NCBI GenBank assembly: GCA_021771025.1
Contig: JAETPW010000009.1
Span: 1 to 64,000, forward strand
Source of the DNA: Clostridiaceae bacterium
Lineage (GTDB): Bacteria; Bacillota; Clostridia; TANB77; CAG-508
Direction: 5' to 3'
DNA: 64,000 bases
How positions within the stretch are numbered: position 1 is the stretch's first letter; the number at the start of each line of letters is the position of its first letter. Below the pieces are notes generated by a model. It was not told the origin of the DNA, made no database searches, and saw nothing but the letters and a program-made list of their open reading frames with translations. Shown here in pieces: positions 37,001-45,488 of the stretch. The translations under genes were made by a program, and so were the position numbers.

Positions 37001-38407
37001 TTTTTTGTAGTAATCATTTCTTACTGACATTTTTTCAGATTGGATATCTTCCCAAACGTAACCAGATAATTTAACGTATTTTTGTTTATTGGTAATGGTT
37101 ATACTAGTTGTTCCTGATTTGATTTCTGTGCCGTCTTTTTTTAGTTCATAACCATAGTTAGGATTTTTGGTCTCGTAAGCTAAATATGTACTTACTAGTA
37201 ATCCTTTTACTTGAATTTTACCATTTTTATCGGTAACAAATTCAGTAGCTTGTTTTTTATCGGTTACATACGTAATTTTTCCACTTGCGGATTTAACGTA
37301 TTTTTTGGATGCTTTATCTTGTAAGATAAATCCTACGTTTGGTAAAGGAATTTTTTTATTGTCTGCATCAACTTTTACTATGGTTAAATCAACGGTTAAG
37401 GGAATGTTTACGTTCATCTCTAAGGAAATTTCTGGGTTAACTGGGCTAGTAGAATGATCTACTAATAGTAAGTTCTGTTTGTCACTTGAAGCTAAAAACC
37501 ATAATCTAGCATTGATGACATCTTTTGCTCCAGAATTTCCTTTTGCTTCTACTTTTGTGATTTTCTTAAATGCACTATCTGCTCTTACGGTTAGATAAAA
37601 GTTTTGGTCTGACTGAATCGCACTTGGTTCGATCCATTTTTCTTGACTTCCTGAAAAAATACTTGCCCATAATTTTTTTCCACTTTGATTGTTGGTTAAG
37701 GTTAATGTTTTTCCACTTTCATCAGTTACTTTGATTTCACTTAATGTTCCTGAGAAATTCCAATTGAATGGACCAAAACGAACATAGGAAACTCCATCGG
37801 TATAAGTATATTGTTCTACTTTAATTTTGTCTTTTTTGGTATTATCTTTCATGGTTGGGTTTGACTGTGTGTTTCCTAAGCTCCCAGCATAGTTTACTGC
37901 CTCTTGATAAACGGTATTTTCTCCATACGCATTATTTCGATCATCGCTCCAATTAATTCCTAATTGGTTTCCTACCCCATTAAACCAACGGTTTGAGGCA
38001 AGATATAATGCCTTTTGCGCTTCAGTGTATACTCCTGAGTCACTTCCATACCCTTGATTTTGGGAAATGATATGGGCTAATATTCCATTCATTTGATTGG
38101 TTACTTTCGTTCCCGATCGATTGGTTGCCGTATTTCCTGAAATTGTGATGTAATCTTGTACTCGGTACGTAATAGTATCTCTCATATTGGCATTATGTTG
38201 TAAACAATATAGATCGGTTCTCTCGGTTAGATCCCAGAAAGATACATCAACTGTATGCCCTACACTAGATCCTGCATTATCTTTTACACTTTGTAAGGAG
38301 CCTAAACTCGCTGCTATTGACCCTTTGGTCATCAGAAGTGGAAAGATAAGAAAGGCTAAGACAAGGCTTATGATTATCATTGGTATTTGCTGTTTCATTC
38401 GTCTCAT
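34052..38407 (-). CDS. Surface protein A3: SpaA/CnaB and SdrD_B domains, PSTGG sorting-like signal
   Basis: A 1451-residue paralog of A2 (closest) and A1. Residues 1-33 are a signal peptide. Cys68 sits in LYCLQHN; a later EAQKALYLASNRW segment resembles the TQxA[IL]W block that supplies Gln in thioester domains. A CnaB-like domain lies at about 336-437 (DLTIVKVDADNKKIPLPNVG), SdrD_B-like domains at about 441-540 (LSGYVWEDIQSEK) and 897-1010 (VSGTVFEDSENEE). The tail has VTPSTGGNR (T1416 to G1420), a membrane span and KKKVT. AGGAGG lies eight bases before the ATG, and B3 ends 21 bases upstream. Expected on the cell wall if a matching sortase exists. Confidence 0.86.
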   Translation of the reverse strand: MRRMKQQIPMIIISLVLAFLIFPLLMTKGSIAASLGSLQSVKDNAGSSVGHTVDVSFWDLTERTDLYCLQHNANMRDTITYRVQDYITISGNTATNRSGTKVTNQMNGILAHIISQNQGYGSDSGVYTEAQKALYLASNRWFNGVGNQLGINWSDDRNNAYGENTVYQEAVNYAGSLGNTQSNPTMKDNTKKDKIKVEQYTYTDGVSYVRFGPFNWNFSGTLSEIKVTDESGKTLTLTNNQSGKKLWASIFSGSQEKWIEPSAIQSDQNFYLTVRADSAFKKITKVEAKGNSGAKDVINARLWFLASSDKQNLLLVDHSTSPVNPEISLEMNVNIPLTVDLTIVKVDADNKKIPLPNVGFILQDKASKKYVKSASGKITYVTDKKQATEFVTDKNGKIQVKGLLVSTYLAYETKNPNYGYELKKDGTEIKSGTTSITITNKQKYVKLSGYVWEDIQSEKMSVRNDYYKKDDFDVSDQLVAGITVRLKEVKTGKVIKEAVTDSNGAYQFTDVEIDKLADYTVEFTYDGLIYQNVIPHLDADNGSKAIEPKRQDYNNNYASVEKGQNENQAAIKDASGQTKATVDYTFTEQENGRTAQISQTHQTEITADTKSANYTLSFKRGNRVTEIKNINLGIYKRTQADLAIKNELDQAKVEIEGYGHIYQYGPTYDSSLEENSWNLGVRFENPYKGIYKRPIYRADAEYENENDRDKELKVALTYKITVANQEALTSQVNQLVDYFDARYTVKGVGTGVSEEDGTITGAIPYEESNHNEAYKKVTIYPNMLIRSASKQENGEQKVTEESIYIQFDLSRQNILNMLNTAKIYSNDENRLDEANQNLKTVAEIESYTSFADSDATTLYAAVDKDSVPGNCTAGDTKTYEDDTDKASNLAITIANAREVSGTVFEDSENEEFAEKNISQGDAIFDPERENVVGGVKVQLVKVDSSGNITDEVAKIFDEQYFNEETGELGKWTEANAETLSRSDGTYNISGFIPGRYALKYTWGNGTTYKIVDGKETPDQTDYYNSMVENYKATVIDYETAQKEKQDNHFYRAANESETRTSHAMDDTNLRKTIDENLKHYNYTSEANQTPKEMVSKTPIMQFNIEYDDNDLMSIDLNRVENRVAFKIKNVDFGIIKRPTQRVNFVKSLSEIRITLANGQVLINAQIDDEGNMTGQTNYLTYVKPVKENGITVQNGFLKAELDSEIIQGATVQMKYKLRTENTSQADYVDEPLGYYQYGESYYQKVVQQEKKENDIITITPSKIVDYLDEKSIYRPDDEVNVEYRWRPMTLDELKTEGLVAGNVTEALETGKYIDENGQEQTLDETQIYTTDYLNRAKLKPYRYVGEQPRSAEGGDVYMVVDKVLNSSDDANFENQAELVLLDKPGGSKPTSTPGNYVPNKTNQETDDSTSQEVIVTPSTGGNRSFILPIAVGMVALVILGVGIYFIKKKVT

Positions 38408-38428
38408 TTTTTATTCCTCCTTTCCCTT

Positions 38429-41400
38429 CTATATAACTTTCTTTTTTAGTACGATTCTAGCGATGACATATGCCCCTACACTAAGAATGATTATCGTTGT
38501 GATGATAAAGGTTATGGTAATCGCAATTTGTCCTGTTTTAATGCTTAAGATAACGTCTGCTGATCCCCAATCGTCTTCGCCAATAGCTTGATTTCCAGCT
38601 ACTGAATCGATGTCTGGTAATCCTTGTTCATTGTAGCTTTCTACAATTTCAGCAGTGTTGTTAACTAGTCCTGTATTGTTTTCTGTCATTTTCTTGGTAA
38701 CGGTTAGCGTTACTGTTTTGCTTTCTCCTGGTCTAATCTTTTCGTTAGCTAAACTACTGTTGTATAGTTTTTCACCTGATACATACCAGTCTTTGTTTAA
38801 TTCTGAACTGAATTTTAGGTCTGTGGCTAAGTTGTCGACAATTTTTCTGACGTAAGCATCTACTTCACCTTCATTGGTTAATTTGATTTTGTATTCGATG
38901 ATCACTGTTGTGTTATTAATTTGTTTAGCATCGATTTCTGCTTTGGCTAAAGTAGCATCTTCATATTCTTGAGTAACGGTTCCTTTGGCATTTTGTACAA
39001 TGATTTTACTTACGGTTTTATCTAAGCGTAAGTCAAAGGTCTTGGCTACGATTAATCCAAGATTGATATGAGCAATGTTTTCTTCATGAATCACAATAAT
39101 TTCTGTTGTTCCTACATTTTTCTCTTGTCCATCAATAGTCATCGTTTTACTGATTACTTTTGAATTATATTGACTATTTACTCCTTCTTTTTGGTAAGTT
39201 GTTAAGCTGTATTTAGAAGTATCGTATTCGAAAACAACGATGTATTCACCTTGTGGAATCTTAGATAAACTGTAAAATCCTTCTTGATTAGTTGTTGTGG
39301 TAATTTCATTTCCATCTTTATCTTTGGCTACAGTATTTGTCTTGGTATCCCAAAGCTTAACAGGAATATTTCCTAATAATTGTTCTTTATCGTCTTTTTG
39401 TCCATTTCCATTTTCATCTAGCCAAGCCACACCTGAAACAACCTTCGTTTGATTTTCTTCTGGGTCGTCAGGGTTTACCGGGTTATCTGGGTCTTCTGGA
39501 TCGACTTGGTTTTCTGATTCCGGTGCTAATAAATGAGTAATTTTTTCTTGTTTCAGTTGTACATAATTAACAAAAACTTCTGCTACATTTATGATTTCCA
39601 TCGCTTCTGTGTTTTGTGGAATTCGGTTAACCGTTACGGTCAATTCGTAAGTCTTACTTTCCCCTACTGCTAAAGAATCACTAACCACAACTGATTTGGT
39701 ATTGTTTTCTAAGTTTGGCTCTAAGGAATAACTATCTTCTGAAAGTGGTGTTCCCTCTTTTGCTATTCCTAGAAATTCTACTAGTTGCGATAATTGATCT
39801 TGAATGGTGAATTGTTTAATCGTTTTGTTTCCCGTGTTGGTTACTTTCATTTGGTAGGTTATGGTTTCACCTGATTTAACGTATTGTCCTTGATTACTAG
39901 AGGTATGGGTTAATTCGATTTGAACGGCATCAGCTACTTGTTCTTTTTGATTAGATTCATAGGTTTCTCCATTTGCAGTAACAATAGCTTGTAAAAATAC
40001 ATCTTTTTTGCTTCCTTCGGTGAAAGGTAAAATCTCTGCATAAGCTGATACTGTTGCTGTTTCTCCTGCTTTTAAGGTATCAATGGTTAACTTGTTTTCG
40101 GTAGCACTTATGGATTGTCCTTTTCCATCAATGTATAGTAATTGTTGAAGTTTTACTCCTTCTGTTTTCATTTGAACATTTACATTTGTCATATCATGAC
40201 CAGAATCATTTTTTATGCTAGCTGCATAACGATAAACATATCCTGCTTGAACTGGTCCTGTAGTATCTACTGATGATAGAATAACTTGAATGTCCGATTT
40301 TTCTATTGCTAATTTAATTTCGTTAGAATCTTTTTTTACTTCTCCATAAGAGGTATTGGCTTTCATGGTGATTTGCTTATTTTCCGCTGACGATAAGACC
40401 ATGGTTTCAAAACTTTTGGTAATGCTTTGTCCAGGCTTCAATTCATCAATCGTATAGTTTACTTCTTTTTGTTCTGGTTTTTGGGTATATCCACCATCTG
40501 TATTAACGGTTGAGTCTACTTCTTCTACGTAGACTAATCCTTCTGGTATAACTGCTTTTATCGTAGCATTTGTTACTGGTTCTGATCCTGTATTAGTTGC
40601 GGTCATCGTAAATTTGATAATTTGACCTACTTTAGCGGTTTGACTTTCTTTTCCTCCTACTAAAGCGGTTAATTTTGTTTCCATGACTGGTCCTTTTCCC
40701 GTTTCTAAGGTCATTTCATCATAGGCTACTTGGGCTTCTACTGCTGTTTCATCATTGATGTAGGAAACTTCATATCCTTGTTTAGCCATTTGGTTGTATT
40801 CCAAATTAGCTGGAATAGTTAAGGTATAGGAAAATTTCAATTCTTCTTGTAACTCTAGTTTTTCGATAATCATTAAGTATTTTTTAACTTGTGATGGATT
40901 GGTTATGGTTTCTGACCAACCATTTTGGGCTTCGCCCAAGTCATTGGTTGCTTTAGCGTTTTCTGAATAATAAATCTTTACTCGGTTACTGTCTATCCCT
41001 TGAACAGAGATTGGTCCAACTTCGATGGCTATATTATTTTCTTCTGTTGTTTGTTTGGTAGGAAATGTTCCTAATACACGAAGGTTTGAAATTGAAAGCT
41101 TGTGGTTGTTAATCATTTCTCCGGTAAAGGTTGCTTGTTTACTGTCTGTTCCTAAAGCTAGTTTAGCTGTTTTCGTTCCTTCTTTGTTGATGGATTCTAG
41201 CCCATATTCGGTTATGGTGTTAGCGGTTACCATTCCTGCATACGAAATGATGCTTATTTTTTGTTCTCCCTCACCTATTGCTTTTTCGTCTTGGTAGTGA
41301 ATGGCTTTTTGGTTGGTATAGGTATAGGTGATGGCTTCTTCTGAACTTCTTGATTTTTTATTTATGGTTAAGTCTGCATTGATGATTAATGTGGTTCCTT

Positions 41401-43282
41401 CGATGGCTTCCTCTTGATAGATCGTTTGGTCCCCTAGTAAAGGAATTTCTATGGTGTTTCCTTTTAGGGTTGGTGTTCCGATCTCTAAGCCATTTTTGTA
41501 TAATAGATTGATGGAGTTAACTTGGATGTCTTCAATTTGCTCTGGTAAGGTTATGGTGATGACTGGGTTTTTGAACAATTCATTTTTTTCTTCTCTATTT
41601 TGTAAGATGACTCTCATTTCTACGTTTTTATTAGGTACCATGGTGGATAGGTCAGTTCTGCTGATTTCAAAACGAGCTGAAGTTTGTGTTTCAGTTAAGG
41701 CAAGAATTGATTTTGCTGGAGTCATTTGAATTTGTGTTTCTCCTAAGGAGTATGATCCCATTAATCCAAAAGTCATTTTGCTATGGCCTTTTACTTCTTG
41801 TACGGTGTGAGTATGGATGATTTTTGTTTGGCTCATTTCTATTTTTCCTGGTTTTACTGGTTCTGAAAAAATTACCGTAAGTTGTTTAATTCCTTCTGGG
41901 TAATTGACCGTAATATTTCCGTCTTGATCAGGATTTGCTAGTGTTTGATTATTGATTTCAGCTAAAACTTCTTGAGTTTCTGCATTTAGTATAGTGACTT
42001 TGCCTTGTTCTCCTAAGATACTTTTGATTTGTTCTGCCTTAAAAGTGGTTTGTTTTGTGGTAACTTGGCGTAAGCCCAATGCTGAATTATCTTCTGTTAG
42101 GGTAATTCTTGTCGCTATTTTATCAACGGTTACATTAAGTGCTATAGTTTGTTTAATTTCGCGATCTAGCCCAGCATATAATTTTCCTTTGGCTATTTCT
42201 TTTTCTTGATTGTTTACTTCTACGGTTACCATATCATTTTTTTCTTCGTTATTAATGGTCATTTCTTGGTTTGCGGTAAGTTTGGTTTTGGCCTCATCGT
42301 ATAATGTGATTTCTGCATTGGCTGATAGTTTTTGTTCGGAAATTGGTGTTTGGATTTCGTCAAAGAAATAGGTAACGATATAACTGTCTTGCCCTGATTT
42401 TTCCCAGTTTACTTGGTTATCTTTTGCTTCATTTTTGGCTTCTATGGTTATTTTTCCTGTTTCTTTAGCATAGTTCCAATCTTGGTCAGTTATATTTTTT
42501 CCATTTGTTGCTAAAATGTCCATAGAGGTTACTAATACTTCTGATGGATAGGTATCTTTGATTTTAGGAGCTACCAATTCGACTTTTGTCGATTGAATAG
42601 GAAAAGCGTTTCCGTCTATGCCAACGTCTACTTTAAGTTGTATCATTCGTTTTTGTTTTCCTTCACGAGTGATCACTTGGTTGGTAAGTAGGCTTTGTGT
42701 TAATTTACTTCCTACGTTTTGATCGTTATAGGGACTAATTAACTGCATGGTGACTGTTCTTGATCCTTTGATTTCGATGTCTTTTTGCGTACTGTCTTTG
42801 TAGGTACCATGAATCGATAAAACACTTTCTCTGGTAAGTAAGCTTAAATTAAAAGGACTATCTTTTAACATCTCGATTCCTACGGTTAACTCTTTTGTTT
42901 CTCCACTATTGATTTGGTTTAACGTGATGGTGTTTCCTTCGATTTTACTGATTCCTTCGCTCATGATTTCCGGTTTTAAGCGGAAGTTTCCCGTATCTAA
43001 GGTAATTGTGCCATTAAAGTAACCTTCTTGTTTTACTCCTACTTTCATTTGTAATTTTAGATCTTGAGCATTCATGGCTGTTTTTGTGTTTGTTACTTGG
43101 TTTCCATTGCCATCTACAAAATAAGTCATAAATTCAACATTTTTATGACTAGTAGATTTGTCTAGCTGAATGGCATCTAGCGCATAAGAAACCGCATTCG
43201 CTCCTAGTAAGATAAAATTAGCCATCGTCATGGTCATGATTAAAACCACTGCTGTGATTGTTTGCAAAATTTTTTCTTTCAT
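38429..43282 (-). CDS. Surface protein B3: Ig/DUF11-like stalk, SdrD_B domain, C-terminal membrane span
   Basis: A 1617-residue paralog of B1 and B2. Residues 1-35 form a signal peptide (MKEKILQTITAVVLIMTMTM...). The Ig-like region includes DUF11-type segments such as ATNTGSEPVTNATIKAVIPE (about 893-912) and MKVTNTGNKTIKQFTIQD. An Asp/Pro linker (about 1256-1281) precedes an SdrD_B domain with calcium loop DENGNGQKDDKE. A final DUF11-like domain shares FSSELNKDWY with B1. It ends with LSIKTG (G1584), a span (about 1586-1606) and a basic tail KKKVI. AGGAGG precedes the ATG. First gene of cassette 3 with the strongest promoter of the three. Confidence 0.84.
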   Translation of the reverse strand: MKEKILQTITAVVLIMTMTMANFILLGANAVSYALDAIQLDKSTSHKNVEFMTYFVDGNGNQVTNTKTAMNAQDLKLQMKVGVKQEGYFNGTITLDTGNFRLKPEIMSEGISKIEGNTITLNQINSGETKELTVGIEMLKDSPFNLSLLTRESVLSIHGTYKDSTQKDIEIKGSRTVTMQLISPYNDQNVGSKLTQSLLTNQVITREGKQKRMIQLKVDVGIDGNAFPIQSTKVELVAPKIKDTYPSEVLVTSMDILATNGKNITDQDWNYAKETGKITIEAKNEAKDNQVNWEKSGQDSYIVTYFFDEIQTPISEQKLSANAEITLYDEAKTKLTANQEMTINNEEKNDMVTVEVNNQEKEIAKGKLYAGLDREIKQTIALNVTVDKIATRITLTEDNSALGLRQVTTKQTTFKAEQIKSILGEQGKVTILNAETQEVLAEINNQTLANPDQDGNITVNYPEGIKQLTVIFSEPVKPGKIEMSQTKIIHTHTVQEVKGHSKMTFGLMGSYSLGETQIQMTPAKSILALTETQTSARFEISRTDLSTMVPNKNVEMRVILQNREEKNELFKNPVITITLPEQIEDIQVNSINLLYKNGLEIGTPTLKGNTIEIPLLGDQTIYQEEAIEGTTLIINADLTINKKSRSSEEAITYTYTNQKAIHYQDEKAIGEGEQKISIISYAGMVTANTITEYGLESINKEGTKTAKLALGTDSKQATFTGEMINNHKLSISNLRVLGTFPTKQTTEENNIAIEVGPISVQGIDSNRVKIYYSENAKATNDLGEAQNGWSETITNPSQVKKYLMIIEKLELQEELKFSYTLTIPANLEYNQMAKQGYEVSYINDETAVEAQVAYDEMTLETGKGPVMETKLTALVGGKESQTAKVGQIIKFTMTATNTGSEPVTNATIKAVIPEGLVYVEEVDSTVNTDGGYTQKPEQKEVNYTIDELKPGQSITKSFETMVLSSAENKQITMKANTSYGEVKKDSNEIKLAIEKSDIQVILSSVDTTGPVQAGYVYRYAASIKNDSGHDMTNVNVQMKTEGVKLQQLLYIDGKGQSISATENKLTIDTLKAGETATVSAYAEILPFTEGSKKDVFLQAIVTANGETYESNQKEQVADAVQIELTHTSSNQGQYVKSGETITYQMKVTNTGNKTIKQFTIQDQLSQLVEFLGIAKEGTPLSEDSYSLEPNLENNTKSVVVSDSLAVGESKTYELTVTVNRIPQNTEAMEIINVAEVFVNYVQLKQEKITHLLAPESENQVDPEDPDNPVNPDDPEENQTKVVSGVAWLDENGNGQKDDKEQLLGNIPVKLWDTKTNTVAKDKDGNEITTTTNQEGFYSLSKIPQGEYIVVFEYDTSKYSLTTYQKEGVNSQYNSKVISKTMTIDGQEKNVGTTEIIVIHEENIAHINLGLIVAKTFDLRLDKTVSKIIVQNAKGTVTQEYEDATLAKAEIDAKQINNTTVIIEYKIKLTNEGEVDAYVRKIVDNLATDLKFSSELNKDWYVSGEKLYNSSLANEKIRPGESKTVTLTVTKKMTENNTGLVNNTAEIVESYNEQGLPDIDSVAGNQAIGEDDWGSADVILSIKTGQIAITITFIITTIIILSVGAYVIARIVLKKKVI

Positions 43283-43328
43283 CGCTTTTTCCTCCTAAAA
43301 TTTGATTTTTTGCTTTTCCTTCTTTATT

Positions 43329-43357
43329 ATCATACAAAGTTAATGGGCTCATGTCAA
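43329..43357 (-). promoter_or_regulatory. sigma-A type promoter of surface cassette 3
   Basis: TTGACA-17-TATGAT on the minus strand, about 47 bases before the B3 start; close to consensus. Confidence 0.75.
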
Positions 43358-43407
43358 TATTTTACTTTTTGTTCCAGTTGTGTTGGAAAAAAAATCGGGA
43401 TTATTGT

Positions 43408-43473
43408 ATTACGGAAGGTATTTATTGATATCATGTTTCAATTAGATTAAGTTTTGATGACATTTTGGTGACA
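43408..43473 (-). promoter_or_regulatory. conserved upstream element of cassette 3 (TGTYAY-N5-TGTCAT type)
   Basis: Minus strand: TGTCAC, five bases, TGTCAT, five bases, CTTAAT, 30 bases, TCCGTAAT. Same arrangement as in cassettes 1 and 2. Confidence 0.7.
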
Positions 43474-43728
43474 AAACGTAAGTTGACATGATAATGTATT
43501 GTACTCTACTTATTATTATACATGGTTTTTGTCGATTTTTCAATGGTTTTAGTGGAGTTTTTTGAAGTTTTTATGTAAAATAACTGCGGACGGTGAGGTG
43601 AATTACTGTGGGATGAATTTTGGTTGGAAGAGGTGGGTGCTGGGCAGCTAAGGGAACTGTCAGACTAAATTCGTAGAGATAAACTTAGCAAGGGGTTCTC
43701 TTTAAGGCTAGTTTGATGACTATTTTGG
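43474..43728. other. intergenic stretch between cassette 3 and the GLUG-repeat gene
   Basis: No credible gene. Part of it (about 43580-43665) is unusually G-rich on the plus strand (GCGGACGGTGAGGTG, GGAAGAGGTGGGTGCTGGGC) and ends in a copy of GGGAACTGTCAGAC, shared with the element near 11651. Confidence 0.45.
43652..43665 (+). repeat. 14-nt GC-rich repeat, second copy
   Basis: GGGAACTGTCAGAC, identical to 11651-11664 and in the same orientation, followed in both by a short AAATT-containing stretch. Confidence 0.6.
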
Positions 43729-43778
43729 GTAAAAAAGTAGTAGAATTTTGCCTGTTTTAGCAAAATTCTACCATTTTT
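43729..43778 (-). terminator. intrinsic terminator of the GLUG-repeat gene
   Basis: GTAGAATTTTGC pairs perfectly with GCAAAATTCTAC; on the minus strand the hairpin is followed by TACTTTTTT. It starts about ten bases after the stop codon. Confidence 0.85.
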
Positions 43779-43787
43779 GATTCTGGT

Positions 43788-45488
43788 TTATTGATTGAGA
43801 TATGGATATTGACCATCTTTCCATAGCCATTCTTCCCACTCTGCTAAGTGTTCTGTTCGATTAGCATTTAGTTCGTCCGCAAAGTCTTGTGTTTTCATAT
43901 CGTTTTGTGGAAGTGCTGTTACTTGGTCTTGGTAGGTTTCATCAATTGGCGGGTTCTGGGATTCTTGTCTAAAATAGACATGGTCTATTTTGTTTGTTTT
44001 TATGTTAGAACAGTTTCCTATAATTTCGCCAACTGTTTCTCCTGTTAGTTCTCCTACTTGATAACAATTACTGATTTCAACTGATTTGACTTGTTGGCCT
44101 AATATACCTCCGATAGTATGAACAGTATTAATATTGGCTTGGTTATAACAATTAGCTATTTGTGTTATATCAGATGTTCTTCCTATTATTCCTCCTATAC
44201 ATACATTATTGTTAGGTACTAACGCTTTTATTGTGCCATAATTACTGCAATTCGTAACTTGAATTTCTCTACATTCTCCAATGATTGCTCCCATAAGATA
44301 AGTCGATATTTTTTCAGTTGTTTTTATTTCGCTGTAGTTACTACATTTATTCATTAACGCTTTATCTGAATAGCCTACTATTCCTCCTATACATTCACCT
44401 TCGATAGTTCCATAGTTTTGGGAATTTGATACCTTTCCATAAGAGAAGTTTCCTGCTATGCCTCCACAGCCACCATAGGAGTAAAATCTTTTTCTTGAGA
44501 CAATTGTTCCATAATTTTTGCAATTTTCAATAGTAGCCCCTTTGTCTGCTCCATCATAGTGTGAAGTTGCTATGATTCCTCCTACCATGATTTCTCCTTC
44601 GACATTTGCATAATTATGACAATTACGTATTTGACTTCCGTTATTTAATTCTCCTACTATTCCTCCAGCAAAAGTTACTCCAATGATTTCTCCTGATAAC
44701 GTTAAATTTTGCACGGTGGAAGAATTAATACTGTTAAACAATCCTGCACTTATATTTTGATTTCTTTTGATATAAATATTTTTAATTGCTTTTCCTTTAC
44801 CATCAAATGTACAGTTAGTCATTTTTAAAGGATTAAACCCTTCCTCCTTGGTTAGTTCTTCCATCAGCCCTTCTGTGATTCCATCTAGATTTACATCTCC
44901 GAATTTAGTGGTTTGGTAATCTTGATAGGAGAGTGGAGAGGTGAAATTTAAGTCTCTTGTTAAGATCATGTATTTACCATTATATTTGTTTTGACCAATG
45001 GATACTAGATCTTCGATATTGTTGATTTGATAGGGTGATTGTTCGGTTCCGGCTAGTGTACCTCCTTTTGTGATGTCTCCTGCATGGTCGTCTTGTATAA
45101 TTGCGATTTGATTGCTTAGTTCCCCTTTATCTGATATTTCATAGTAATAACCTTTTGACGAGAATAAAATAGCAAATTGATCAATATACTGGTGTAATTC
45201 CCAATCTGTTAACTGTTTTTGATTTTGTAATTCTTTCTGTAAGGCTTCTTGTTTAAGTTCTGAATAATTTTGGGTTAGTGCACCATTGATGGCTAGTTGG
45301 ATAAGTTCTTTTTCGTTTACTTTTTCTGTTTCTTGCTTTGCCTCTTGGCTATTTTTTAGGATTCCATTTTCACCGGTTAATGTTATTATGGTTACTCCTG
45401 CTAGTATCAGTAATACAATAATGGTAATAACAAGAGAAATTAAGGTAATGGCCTGTTCACCATGATTATTTTTCCTTAATTGTTTCAT
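43788..45488 (-). CDS. GLUG-repeat surface protein with prepilin-like N-terminus
   Basis: A 566-residue protein. The N-terminus has a short basic leader ending at Gly10, followed by a long hydrophobic helix (about 13-35, AITLISLVITIIVLLILAGV) and TLTGENGILK. This is the prepilin-like N-terminus common on clostridial surface proteins; a Glu at +5 is absent, so class III processing is uncertain. A charged linker follows, then from about 150 onward a beta-helix-like region of GLUG-type repeats with recurring NCxNYGTI and GGI[IV]G motifs (about 250-490), a fold used for adhesion. The start has AAAGGGAA upstream. It lies just upstream of cassette 3 but has its own promoter and terminator. Adhesive role inferred. 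Confidence 0.8.
   Translation of the reverse strand: MKQLRKNNHGEQAITLISLVITIIVLLILAGVTIITLTGENGILKNSQEAKQETEKVNEKELIQLAINGALTQNYSELKQEALQKELQNQKQLTDWELHQYIDQFAILFSSKGYYYEISDKGELSNQIAIIQDDHAGDITKGGTLAGTEQSPYQINNIEDLVSIGQNKYNGKYMILTRDLNFTSPLSYQDYQTTKFGDVNLDGITEGLMEELTKEEGFNPLKMTNCTFDGKGKAIKNIYIKRNQNISAGLFNSINSSTVQNLTLSGEIIGVTFAGGIVGELNNGSQIRNCHNYANVEGEIMVGGIIATSHYDGADKGATIENCKNYGTIVSRKRFYSYGGCGGIAGNFSYGKVSNSQNYGTIEGECIGGIVGYSDKALMNKCSNYSEIKTTEKISTYLMGAIIGECREIQVTNCSNYGTIKALVPNNNVCIGGIIGRTSDITQIANCYNQANINTVHTIGGILGQQVKSVEISNCYQVGELTGETVGEIIGNCSNIKTNKIDHVYFRQESQNPPIDETYQDQVTALPQNDMKTQDFADELNANRTEHLAEWEEWLWKDGQYPYLNQ

Noticed and set aside
14337..43282. Classical sortase-assembled pilus operon.
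   Set aside because: No sortase gene in the window, no clear pilin motif with conserved Lys, and the B proteins lack a sortase proline; kept as paired surface proteins of unknown assembly.
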